Assembly: GCA_027577595.1 (NCBI GenBank)
Contig: JANBRJ010000117.1
Coordinates: forward strand, 1-48,568
Direction: 5' to 3'
Source: Coemansia sp. RSA 487
Taxonomy: Eukaryota > Kickxellomycota > Kickxellomycetes > Kickxellales > Kickxellaceae
Length of the DNA: 48,568 nt
How positions within the stretch are numbered: position 1 is the stretch's first letter; each line of letters opens with the position of its first letter. The translations under genes were made by a program, and so were the position numbers. Shown here piece after piece: positions 19,281 to 28,212 of the stretch. Below the pieces are notes generated by a model that did no database searches, had not been told where the DNA came from, and saw nothing but the letters and a program-made list of their open reading frames with translations.

Positions 19281-19652
19281 ATGGTTCAGCTAAACTACGA
19301 CAGCATTATCCAGTGCGCCTTCCCTGCACTGCTCCTAGCGCTATTTGTATATGCTGTCAAGGATTGGGTTGCAAATCGTCTTGCATCGTACAGACGCTCA
19401 GAGATAGACCTGCGCGAAATGGCTCGCAGTCGTGTGCTTTCACTACAAAAGAAGACAGAAGCCGCAGAAAAAGAACTATCGATACAGAAGAAGAAGCAGA
19501 GCCCAGACACAGCAGAGTTCTCGGTAAAGCCCAAGGTGCCAAAATCTACCAGCGTACCGTTTGGGTCTCAGAATATGACAATGGCAGACCTCCGCTCTCG
19601 CATCAACAGAGGCAGCAGCAGCACCTGTTCCTATGGTTCGTGCTGCGGATAG
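19281..19652 (+). CDS. Small tail-Cys membrane protein, SelS/SelK-like architecture
   Basis: Encodes 123 residues: one N-terminal membrane segment (about residues 9-27, IIQCAFPALLLALFVYAVKD), then a charged coiled coil (about 40-75, with KKTEAAEKELSIQKKK), a Pro/Lys linker and a Gly/Ser/Cys end, CSYGSCCG. This order matches the ER-associated selenoproteins S and K, which end in selenocysteine next to the last residue or two. Here the matching place is Cys and the stop is TAG, so no recoding is needed. If homologous, it would sit in the ER membrane facing the cytosol and act in protein degradation or redox work. Similarity rests on architecture and the end motif, so the assignment is tentative. 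It ends 37 nt from the F-box gene stop. Confidence 0.65.
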   Translation: MVQLNYDSIIQCAFPALLLALFVYAVKDWVANRLASYRRSEIDLREMARSRVLSLQKKTEAAEKELSIQKKKQSPDTAEFSVKPKVPKSTSVPFGSQNMTMADLRSRINRGSSSTCSYGSCCG

Positions 19653-19689
19653 GTATTGTAAAAGACCCTTTTTTATTAACAACGGTTTT

Positions 19690-21172
19690 TCAATAGTAGC
19701 CAATGTTTCTTGGTGATGCTGAAGCTTTTTGAGAATACATAATGTAACTAACAATCTTTTCGACGCGCTCGCGCTGCAGCAGCACCTGGTTCTCCAACCT
19801 GCTGTTTCCGCGCACGCGCATATAGAACTTGGCAAACTGCTGGTTGTACAGAAATGCAGGTGTGAAGCTCAATGTGGATCTCGACATGACAGACCAAACT
19901 TTTGAGTCAGAAGACAGGTATTTGCGCAGTGCTGAGCATGTTTGGGAGAGAACCAAGAGAGATGGAAGATGTAGGTGTGAGATAACGTTTAAAAGTACAT
20001 GTGGTGGCAGAGACAGAAGCACGCTTGGTTTGCAGACCGCCGTAGCGTTCGAGCGCACGGTGGCAGGCGGCATATGGAAGTGGGGTTGCGTATTGCATTC
20101 GTCTATTGGCGACGTGGGCGGAGTGAGAAGCTGTGCTGGAATTGTGGAGCACACAAAGTCATCGTCGTCATCGCTCTCCACACTAATCTCTCTGTGCAGT
20201 AGAAGCGGCGGAGGCGCCCCTCTGCGGTCAGAAAGCGACCGTGGCGCCGTGCACTTGTTCTGCTGTTTTTCAAGCAGTCCCCCAAATGAACTGCCAATGC
20301 TACTGCTTCTACTATAGTATTGCGATGCTGCAACAGTCGGAAGGTCAGTCGGATCGCATACTAGCCAGGGCATTTTGGCCGCTACGTCTGCGTCCTGGAA
20401 CATATCCTCGCCATTCCAGCTTATACCGTCGACAATACCATTGCTGGAATGTCGTTTGCCTTTTCTGCCAGCTACTCCTGGTCTTGGTATTGAGACAATT
20501 CCACGGCGGTCAGCAAACGGTGCAACTCTCTGCATTAAACCCGAACCTCCAGCTGTACCTTCGGTGCGCTCCAAGTGCTCCAATAGTACCGTGTAGCATG
20601 AGCGATGGACAGACAAACAACTATTTGGTTGGCTTGGGTCAAAATCTTGGTATATCTGGCATGAGTATCCAAGACAAGTCATAGAGTTCAGATTGGCGCT
20701 ATAATGCCAGGTGAGCCCTGGATGCGAAATCCCATGCCATCCGAGAATACGTACATTGCCCAAGTGTCTGCGATCGCGATCTACACCAATCAAGTAATAA
20801 AAAGAATGTGCAAAAGCCTGCTCACTTGTTTTAATATAGCTGCTGTCATTCGAGCATCAATACTTTTTATTCCTGAGAAAACGAGCTGTTTACTTACACG
20901 TTAGCTTTCCTGATCTTTCCAGTGCTGGCGGAACATAGCAGGTGGCTACAATGGTCCATATAATATCGCAATGAAAGCAATTCTGTACATGTTTCAGCAA
21001 AGGTGCAAATACCACTCACCAAATAATACCTCTCCAATTTACTGGATAATTACCTCCGCAAATAAAGCAATATCCTACAAATAATAGCAAATTTCAAGAT
21101 GTGATCTTTGGTTTGTGAATATCAATGCGCTACACCTTGCAAAAGAAATCCCGAGTACTTGAAGATATCCAT
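19690..21172 (-). CDS. F-box protein with N-terminal CxxC pairs (four exons)
   Basis: Probable SCF ubiquitin-ligase adaptor. Exons 21172-21136, 21074-21043, 20982-20898 and 20780-19690 keep frame and give 414 residues. Introns are GTGTAG...TTTGTAG (61 nt), GTAAAT...TACAG (60 nt) and GTAAGT...GTGTAG (117 nt). The N-terminus has CFIC (15-18) and CFHC (25-28), then a block with NVRILGWHGISHPGLTWHY, MTCLGYSC and SVHRSCYTVLLEHL that resembles the N-terminal domain of many fungal F-box proteins. A Ser/Asp-rich middle follows. The F-box is at about 303-345 (LLSLPPHVLLNVISHLHLPS). The third exon's track lacks an ATG, which led me upstream. Intron 2 is the weakest call: it has a poor donor but removes an in-frame TGA. 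Confidence 0.8.
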
Positions 21173-22513
21173 GTACTTACTGCTTGTAGATCCATATGTG
21201 TGAAACTGCACCATTGTATTTGTTGTATTTCATATATATAGATAGATGGACGGTGTGTCCCAACAAGTCTTTTTTAGAAACAACAAGGTGCTTTAAAAGA
21301 AAGAGCGTAAAATATATAGACTTTGCCGTTAGAATAGTACAAGTGGAGAGAGCAAGAAAGCGGGAAACGAAAAAAGAAAGGCATGAGAAATATGTTTATT
21401 TCATGCAAAAGCTCTCTTTTCCTTTCCCCTCTTCTACTCGTGGCTACAATAAAAAAGCACCGAAAATTAATCACAGACAAGTAAATGGCCATCTTGGCTG
21501 CATGTGGCCATTGCTTTAATGCATGTGACTGGCGTGCTCTACGTTCTAACATTTCCTTTCTTTCAAGACGCCAAAAACTGCATTACTTGAAGTGAGTATT
21601 GTAGTGCTGGTTTCACATGTCAAACGAGCAAAGGCTCTTTTGCGGGTACATCAGCTCTAGCAGAGAGAAAATGCGTTCTTCTCTGCCATTTCCCCCAACT
21701 GGAGTAACAAAGAGGAAAAGCCTGTTCACTCCAGCCATGCATACTCCAAAAGACAGACAAGTGTGCCACATCCAATTTTCTATTTTCCATGTCGCCTGTT
21801 CGTCGCATATAGCTGCAGTCCTTTTACATTACGATTCGCACGAATTGCTTGCCGTTTTTTCTGAGAATACACTGTTCTCATTTTTTTTTGCCGATTGACA
21901 GTAGTGCCTGCCGCACCCTTGCATAATTGCTAGTTCTGCCAAATATCCAGTGTTTTTCTTCTTCTCAAGCATCATATATTGCACATGGCGTTTGGCAGCA
22001 TTTTCGACCGTTTCTTCCTTTTTTCTTCATAGATATTCACTTTTTCTATAGTATTTGTTTTGTGTATGTTTTGTGAAAGGGTTCAATCAGTTTATACTGA
22101 GTAGCAGCAAACCCACCAACCTCCCTTCACCCGCGCTCCTTTATAGAGCAATTCCTGGTTGTGGTGGCCAACCAAGGCTTACATATTACATACATAATGA
22201 TTTCTGACTATGTTTAATTTTAATAAGAACCCAAAGAAAAAAGACTGAATTGAGAAATGGCATTAAACAATCCACGTGACAAAACCCAGAACTTATATGG
22301 GTTCTGATTAATAGCTGGCTCGCAACACGCAAAAAAGGGCAATTGCTGAGAATGCACAAAAAGCCTTGTTAAAATTTAATTGTTGTTTATTTCCTTTCGC
22401 CTCTTTTTTCTAGACATACACGCTTGAGACATTTCTCCTTGTCATTTCATTGTATTTGTCTTTCTGATAACTATTGCTACATCTTAGTTAGGTTCCTTTT
22501 CTCAAGATAAAGC
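21173..22513. other. 1.3-kb intergenic region, divergent promoters
   Basis: Lies between the heads of the F-box gene (minus) and the poly(A) polymerase gene (plus), so it holds both promoters. A 93-codon plus-strand frame at 21617-21898 and a minus-strand frame at 21274-21552 have no recognisable features. I see no RNA gene or repeat. Confidence 0.5.
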
Positions 22514-24505
22514 ATGAACGAAAACGGGTATTTTGGGGTCACGCCCCCAATTAGCTCAGAATGGCCGACTGCAGAGGAACAAGCTATATCTGAAGAACTC
22601 TTGGCTACACTACACAGGGAAGGCCAGTTTGAGAGCGAGGACGAAAGCAAAAACCGCGAAGTAGTGCTTGGAAAGATTGATAAGCTTATGAAGGAGTTTG
22701 TGTACAAGGCGCTGCTGAAGCACAAAGTCTCCGAGAGCTTGGCGCGTACGTGTGGTGGCAAGATTTTCACGTTCGGGTCCTACCGACTGGGCGCGCACAG
22801 CGCCGGAACTGATATAGATACTCTTTGCGTAGCACCATCTCCTGTCAGCCACGATGACTTTTTCGAAATAATGGTGGAGCTTCTGAAAGGTCGCAATGAA
22901 GTTGATGAGCTGGTTCCAGTTCCAGGTGCATATGTCCCAGTTATCAAGATGAGGTTTGGCGGCGTTGATATCGATCTTACATTTGCTACGCTGGTGCAGC
23001 CAACAGTCCCGGAGGACCAGGAGCTTTTTGACGTCAACTTACTGCGCAACCTGGATGAAACTTCTATTCGCTCGATCAACGGTTCACGAGTCACAGATGA
23101 GATTCTGCGTCTTGTTCCAAGCATCCCTACTTTCCGTCTGGCGCTCCGATGCATCAAGCTGTGGGCCAAGCGCAGAGCAATCTCCTCCAACTCTGTTGGG
23201 TTTTTTGGCGGCGTTGCTTGGGCTATGCTTGTTGCACGTATCTGCCAGCTCTATCCAAATGCTTGTGCAGCTATAGTTGTTGCCCGCTATTTCCGCGTGC
23301 TTTTTCGGTGGAGGTGGCCCGACCCAGTCCTGCTCAAACCCATCGAAACATGCAACATGCGGTTCCAGGTATGGAATCCAGACATTTTCCCTCAGCATGC
23401 TACCCACAAAATGCCCATTATCACCCCTGCCTATCCGTCCATGTGTGCTACGCACAATGTAACCCAATCCACGCAGAGGATCATCATGTCAGAGTTCAAG
23501 CGCGGGCTAGAGATCTCTGAAAAGATTATAAGGGGCGAGAGCAGGTGGGAGGAACTTTTTGCGAAAAACGATTTTTTCCGCCGCTACAAGTACTATCTTC
23601 AGGTCAATGTATCGTCGACAAGCGAAGATACCCAGAATATGCTGCATGGTCTTGTGGAATCGCGTGTGCGCAGATATGTTGGCTTTTTGGAAGGCGTGGA
23701 TTTGATTGTTTTAGCTCATCCGTACATAAAGAGCTACGACCACAACAGAGCCTGTCAGTCAGAAGAAGAAGCACAAAAAGTTCGTGATGGAAATATCCCA
23801 GCAGATGCAAAGCCCGCCAACGCATCCACCACCGCCAACGGCATCGAAGATAAAGAGGATCCGTCGAGCACAGCACAGGAAGACGAAAACAAGAATAAGA
23901 ATCACGTTTACGTTTCTTCATTCTATGTTGGACTGCTTCTGAAGGAAAAAAACCACGATGCAAACGGCAAGCGGCGTATGGATCTTTCCTTTGCAACACA
24001 GGAGTTTATTAAAATTATCAAAATGACGCCAACTTGGAAAGAGGATGAAAACATGAACATTTCTATTCGCTTTTTGCGCCAAAGCCAACTGCCGGACGAA
24101 GTTTTCGACGGACAGCCTCGCGGCCGTTTGCACAGCTCGTCGACGAAAAAGAAGAGCGAAAAGGGCAAGCAGAAGATCGTATCAAAGAAACGCGAAATAG
24201 AAAATGGTGCTAGCTCTGAGGCTAAATCGGCCAAAAAGACACGTATTGCTGATGTGCATGTTCCTTCAACCAGTGGGGTAGCTGTTAAACCTGCAGATGA
24301 TGCAGGCGGCAATGGGCAAATCCCTGACAAAGCCCACATTGGCGGCCTAGGCGAAAATACTGCCACTAGTGGTGTTGGTGGTGATGGAAACAAGAGCAAA
24401 GGCAATGACAATGACCAAGGCTCAGTACCAGCAAGTATACCTGCACCGGTTCCTACAGCTGCCAAGATGGGCGGAATCAAGCTAAAGCTTATTGGTTCTC
24501 CATGA
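22514..24505 (+). CDS. PAP1: Nuclear poly(A) polymerase
   Basis: Adds poly(A) tails to cleaved pre-mRNA in the nucleus as part of the cleavage/polyadenylation machinery. The 663-residue single-exon protein has the nucleotidyltransferase signature FGSYRLGAHSAGTDID, with Asp100 and Asp102, and the third catalytic Asp154 in GGVDIDLTFA; the numbers equal those of yeast Pap1. The central domain (LRCIKLWAKRRAI, then TPAYPSMCATHNVTQST) and the RNA-binding C-terminal domain (HVYVSSFYVGLLL, later DLSFATQEFIKII) follow. The last 120 residues are a Lys-rich then Gly/Ala/Asn-rich tail with KKKSEKGKQKIVSKKRE, a likely nuclear localisation signal; this makes it longer than the yeast enzyme (568). An AATAAA lies 57 nt after the stop. 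Confidence 0.97.
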   Translation: MNENGYFGVTPPISSEWPTAEEQAISEELLATLHREGQFESEDESKNREVVLGKIDKLMKEFVYKALLKHKVSESLARTCGGKIFTFGSYRLGAHSAGTDIDTLCVAPSPVSHDDFFEIMVELLKGRNEVDELVPVPGAYVPVIKMRFGGVDIDLTFATLVQPTVPEDQELFDVNLLRNLDETSIRSINGSRVTDEILRLVPSIPTFRLALRCIKLWAKRRAISSNSVGFFGGVAWAMLVARICQLYPNACAAIVVARYFRVLFRWRWPDPVLLKPIETCNMRFQVWNPDIFPQHATHKMPIITPAYPSMCATHNVTQSTQRIIMSEFKRGLEISEKIIRGESRWEELFAKNDFFRRYKYYLQVNVSSTSEDTQNMLHGLVESRVRRYVGFLEGVDLIVLAHPYIKSYDHNRACQSEEEAQKVRDGNIPADAKPANASTTANGIEDKEDPSSTAQEDENKNKNHVYVSSFYVGLLLKEKNHDANGKRRMDLSFATQEFIKIIKMTPTWKEDENMNISIRFLRQSQLPDEVFDGQPRGRLHSSSTKKKSEKGKQKIVSKKREIENGASSEAKSAKKTRIADVHVPSTSGVAVKPADDAGGNGQIPDKAHIGGLGENTATSGVGGDGNKSKGNDNDQGSVPASIPAPVPTAAKMGGIKLKLIGSP

Positions 24506-25614
24506 GATGATAACTTTTCTTTAGAAATTCAGCTTTTCTTGTTAAACATTGGTTTCTAGTGCAATAAAGGTGCTGCTTTTTTGTTCAAAGCGATCATTTT
24601 ATTTTCGGATCCAGTTTTCTGGTTTACATGAAAGCCAAATTCGTTATCTTTTCAACCCACAGTCTGAGACCATACATGTACAGATAGCTGGAAATCCTTT
24701 GTAAGCACTTTTATACTGCTCTTTGCTTTATTGCGATCGACAGCCTTTTGGCCCAAACAATTGCCCGAGAAAAGTGGTCACCTGTCAACAGGACTGTTGT
24801 AAACAGCGTTTTTACTCGAGGCGATCTACAGACGCAGCAGTAGCTATCATCTTTTTTGAATTGCACATGATGCTTCACAATATTATCCATATCTATTGTT
24901 GCTCTGACTAAGATGCCAGTGATCTTCGGTGTGCGGATTTTGTTAGAGCCAAACAACATTGATCCTGAACGACGAGATTCCTGTTTAAAATACTCATCAA
25001 ACATCTCTCTAATTTGGTTTCCTTATTTTGGAACTGCGATTTACAGGCAATGATTATTCAAGTTTCTGGGAATGATATCTGGTTTATGATTAGAGTACAA
25101 GCCACTCTCGAAAATAGAAACTAAGGAATTTCCATTTAGTTACAGATTAACCCGTACCATCAGTCGGAATTTGTTTTTTTAGATATCGCTGTCACTATTC
25201 TAGATTTCTATTTTTCTCCACAATTGCTTTACACTATTCATCATGCCGCTGCGATATGCACACCCATCGTCTAAATTGGCCGGAAAATGCATGCACAATC
25301 CAATTGCAAAATGTGCTTTTGTGAAAACTAAAAAAACAGATTTACAAGGCCCGTTTCAGGCAAGTTTTCTTCCCATGACGTTTCACAACATACTTTTCAT
25401 TGCTTTGACCTGCATATTGTCTGTCTGATCAAATGTGGTCAGGTTTTGTAACCATGGAGCGCTCGATTTGTATAAAAAGGCAGCATGCCTTGCCACCCCA
25501 CATTCACATATTTTCATCAATTCTCTTTTCTTCTTTAGTCTTATTGTTGAATCGCACAAAAAACGTCGTTTATCGCAAGACAACAACACCACAGGCTATT
25601 TTTCTTCTAAAACC
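24506..25614. other. 1.1-kb intergenic region
   Basis: Holds the PAP1 3' end (AATAAA at about 24562) and the promoter of the first CBM9-like gene. A 97-codon minus-strand frame at 24711-25004 begins with ATG and has a CCVC motif, but I cannot place it in a family or extend it through splice sites. It remains an unresolved candidate. Confidence 0.45.
25471..25480 (+). promoter_or_regulatory. TATA box (TATAAAAAGG)
   Basis: A strong TATA match 144 nt upstream of the CBM9-like start codon at 25615, with a pyrimidine-rich leader between. Position and strength fit a regulated secreted-protein gene. Confidence 0.6.
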
Positions 25615-26280
25615 ATGATTGTTCCTCGTCTGCTAGCCCTTGCTTTGGCTTGTTCTGCCGCATATGCAAGACCTGATTTCTATGTCCCTCGTTGCCCCTC
25701 GACTTCAACGGCCAAGTTTACCTCCCAAATTCCAAATGGCGCCGCCTGCCCACTTACAATGGTGGATGTTTGCTACACCAACAAGGACCTTAATCTAGTC
25801 TTCACAGCCTACGGAGAGACAAACTACTACTTTAACGGAACCCAGACCACCAATGGCGATATTTGGGAGTACGAGGTGATGGAGGCCTTTATCTACAAGG
25901 GCAAAGACGATCCCCAGACGTATCTTGAGTATGAGGTGAACCCGAACAACGTCACATACAACGCATTTGTCTACAACCCGTCTCGCGTGCGTGCAACAGG
26001 CGCGCCGTTTGACCACGCATTTATCACCGATCCGTTTGCTGACGGATTCAAGGTCGATACCAAGCTGGACAAGGCCAAGGGCACATGGACAACAAGAAGC
26101 ACCATCCCTCTTGCTTTGTTCAACGGCGAGAACCCCTGTGGAACGACCTGGCGCATGAACTTCTTCAGAACTATCACTAGCCCGGATACGTACCCTAACC
26201 AGCAGCTCTGTGGCTGGAGGAATACTGGTGCAGCCAACTTCCACATCACGCCAGCGTTCGACACTGTGATATTTGTGTAG
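25615..26280 (+). CDS. Secreted CBM9-like protein, copy 1
   Basis: Encodes 221 residues with an N-terminal signal peptide (MIVPRLLALALACSAAYA, likely cut before RPDFYVP). The rest is one domain resembling family-9-like carbohydrate-binding modules: LNLVFTAYGETNYYF, GDIWEYEVMEAFIYKG, DPQTYLEYEVNPNN, then GTTWRMNFFRT and NFHITPAF. Four or more Cys (in PRCPST, AACPL, VCYT, CGW) suggest disulfides. No catalytic domain is attached, so it may bind sugars on its own or act as an effector or wall protein; this is inference. It has a close tandem copy at 27231. The frame is open upstream to 25435, but the ATG at 25615 is the one that begins a clean signal peptide. Confidence 0.88.
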   Translation: MIVPRLLALALACSAAYARPDFYVPRCPSTSTAKFTSQIPNGAACPLTMVDVCYTNKDLNLVFTAYGETNYYFNGTQTTNGDIWEYEVMEAFIYKGKDDPQTYLEYEVNPNNVTYNAFVYNPSRVRATGAPFDHAFITDPFADGFKVDTKLDKAKGTWTTRSTIPLALFNGENPCGTTWRMNFFRTITSPDTYPNQQLCGWRNTGAANFHITPAFDTVIFV

Positions 26281-27230
26281 TCTTCTGTTTTGGATTCATT
26301 CTGGTGTATTCAGTTTTTTTTAATATTTACTTTATCTAAAAAGAGCCATTCATAATATATACTTTTTTTTGCCGCACATGGCTTCCCAATCACAACAGCA
26401 TGACAATGCTATACTTGTGTATATCTAAACGAAGCCAGCTTTTGCGATGGCAATTGAATACAAAAATAATAAAAAATGATTGCAATTATATTTCCTTTCT
26501 TTTTCTTGTTGACAAAAAGAGGGAAGAGGTACATTCGCATGTGCATTAAAAAGCCAAAGCCAAAGATATGTCATGTGAACATTTGAGAAATCCATGCAGT
26601 TTATATTGTGCGGCCACATGTTTTTGCATCCAATTTTTGCTGTCATTATTTTTTGGAAGCAGCCAAAGGAAAGCCTTTGTTTATTTGCCGTAAAATATTG
26701 CGATTTTCTCTCCGTGCTTATGCATACCAAGCAAATGAATGAAAATGACAAGAGGGTGTATTCACTACATACAAAACCCAAGAATATTGGCATGTTTGAT
26801 TCCATTTACCAGTGCTTTTCGTATGTCTTTAATGTGGCCGATGGTCGTCTCATAGTCGTCGACCAAACTTTACGTCACATTTTGATATTGTACGCTTTAC
26901 CCACATCAAACGCACATATTCCGCTTGACATGCGTCTCGTGTGTAACAGACTTTATTTTCCAAAAACCCACCAATAAGTACGAACTGTCCATGCTGAATC
27001 ACTATCCGCATTACACAACCAACTATCAATCGCAAAACAAGTACATTACAAGTGTTTGTTTGACGAGCATATAAGCAATGACATAGAGGAACTAGATCAT
27101 TTCTTTTCCAACTAACGTACACTTTGTATATGTTCTCAGCTATTTGAAGTTTCAGGCTTCTTTTTTTAATTGCCAGCCAAGCTGAAACTACAGAGCAGAA
27201 GCCTGCAATCGCATTTTGTCAAGCAAAGCA
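26281..27230. other. Spacer between the tandem CBM9-like genes
   Basis: 950 bases holding the 3' end of copy 1 and the promoter of copy 2. A 127-codon plus-strand frame (26594-26977) overlaps a 126-codon minus-strand frame (26425-26805); neither looks like a protein family. No direct repeat marking the duplication ends was obvious. Confidence 0.5.
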
Positions 27231-27905
27231 ATGATTCGCGTTTTCGCTAGCCTTGTCATCGGAACTATTGCATTTTTTGCATCTGCACAGGCCGCCGATG
27301 TCGAAGTGCCTGCGTGTCCTTCCACGGCTACGTTTACTTTCAACATTGGAATTCCAGATCTAAATCCCAGATGCCCACTAACAGAGGTCAGCATGTGCTA
27401 CACCGACACACAGCTCAACCTTGATTTCACTGCGTACAATGAGACCAGCTTTTACTTTGACCCTTCGCAAGGCATCAACGGCGACATCTGGGAATACGAG
27501 GTTGTCGAGGCATTCTTATACAAGGGCACCAATGATCCACAGACATACTTTGAGTTTGAGGCCAATGCCAATAACGTCACATATAATGCCTTTGTATACA
27601 ACCCATCGCGCATCCGCGCAACCGATGCACCCTTCGATCATGCTTTCATATTAGACCCTTTTGGCGATGGGTTCTCGGTCAATACTGACGTTGACAAGAC
27701 AAATGAAATGTGGACGTCCAGCAACGTCATCCCACTGGCGTTGTTCAATGGTGAAAGTCCCAAGGGAACTACTTGGCGCATGAACTTTTTCCGCACTGTC
27801 ACCAGTCCCAGAACGTATCCCCAGCAGCAACTGTGTGGATGGAAAAACACAAATGCTGCAAACTTTCACATTACCAGCGCATTCGGCACTGTTGCCTTTA
27901 TCTAG
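27231..27905 (+). CDS. Secreted CBM9-like protein, copy 2
   Basis: Encodes 224 residues with a signal peptide (MIRVFASLVIGTIAFFASA, likely cut after AQA). The mature part follows copy 1 throughout, sharing blocks such as NNVTYNAFVYNPSR, GTTWRMNFFRT and PFDHAFI. It differs mostly near the N-terminus and in charged surface positions, for example VNTDVDKTNEMWTSS in place of VDTKLDKAKGTWTTR. The conserved Cys positions are largely kept, but copy 1's NPCGTTW is SPKGTTW here, so one Cys is missing. That suggests a lost or changed disulfide. The gene is tail to tail with the ammonium transporter, 307 nt away. The open frame starts 15 nt earlier without an ATG, so 27231 is the start. Confidence 0.88.
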   Translation: MIRVFASLVIGTIAFFASAQAADVEVPACPSTATFTFNIGIPDLNPRCPLTEVSMCYTDTQLNLDFTAYNETSFYFDPSQGINGDIWEYEVVEAFLYKGTNDPQTYFEFEANANNVTYNAFVYNPSRIRATDAPFDHAFILDPFGDGFSVNTDVDKTNEMWTSSNVIPLALFNGESPKGTTWRMNFFRTVTSPRTYPQQQLCGWKNTNAANFHITSAFGTVAFI

Positions 27906-28212
27906 CAGCTTAAATTCATCTTAATAATGTTAAAGTTGCAAAGTGCTAAATGTGTTACAGCTGAAAACCGGATCATAAATGACTGACAGGTAGGTAATAA
28001 ATGACATACATTTCATAACAGATAACAAGAAATAAAGAAGAAAATACTATTAAATGATGGATACGCAAAGTAAGGAATGATGCGGGTAGGTGAGGGATAG
28101 GGATTTAAGGTTACAAGAGATATTTTGCAGGGAATGCAATGAAATAGTTGTTTTTACTTCGCGTAGCGCATTGGTAAGCGAATTGAGTAATCTACGATAG
28201 CCCGTCCATCGC

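Noticed and set aside
21016-21018. In-frame TGA as a possible selenocysteine codon
   Set aside because: An F-box protein is not a known selenoprotein, and a frame-neutral intron removes the codon; no Sec-type stem-loop was sought successfully.
24711-25004. 97-codon minus-strand frame with CCVC motif
   Set aside because: Could be a small gene, but no splice sites, homologs or promoter support it; left as unresolved within the spacer entry.
26425-26977. Overlapping open frames on both strands between the CBM9-like genes
   Set aside because: Each shadows the other and neither shows protein-family features.
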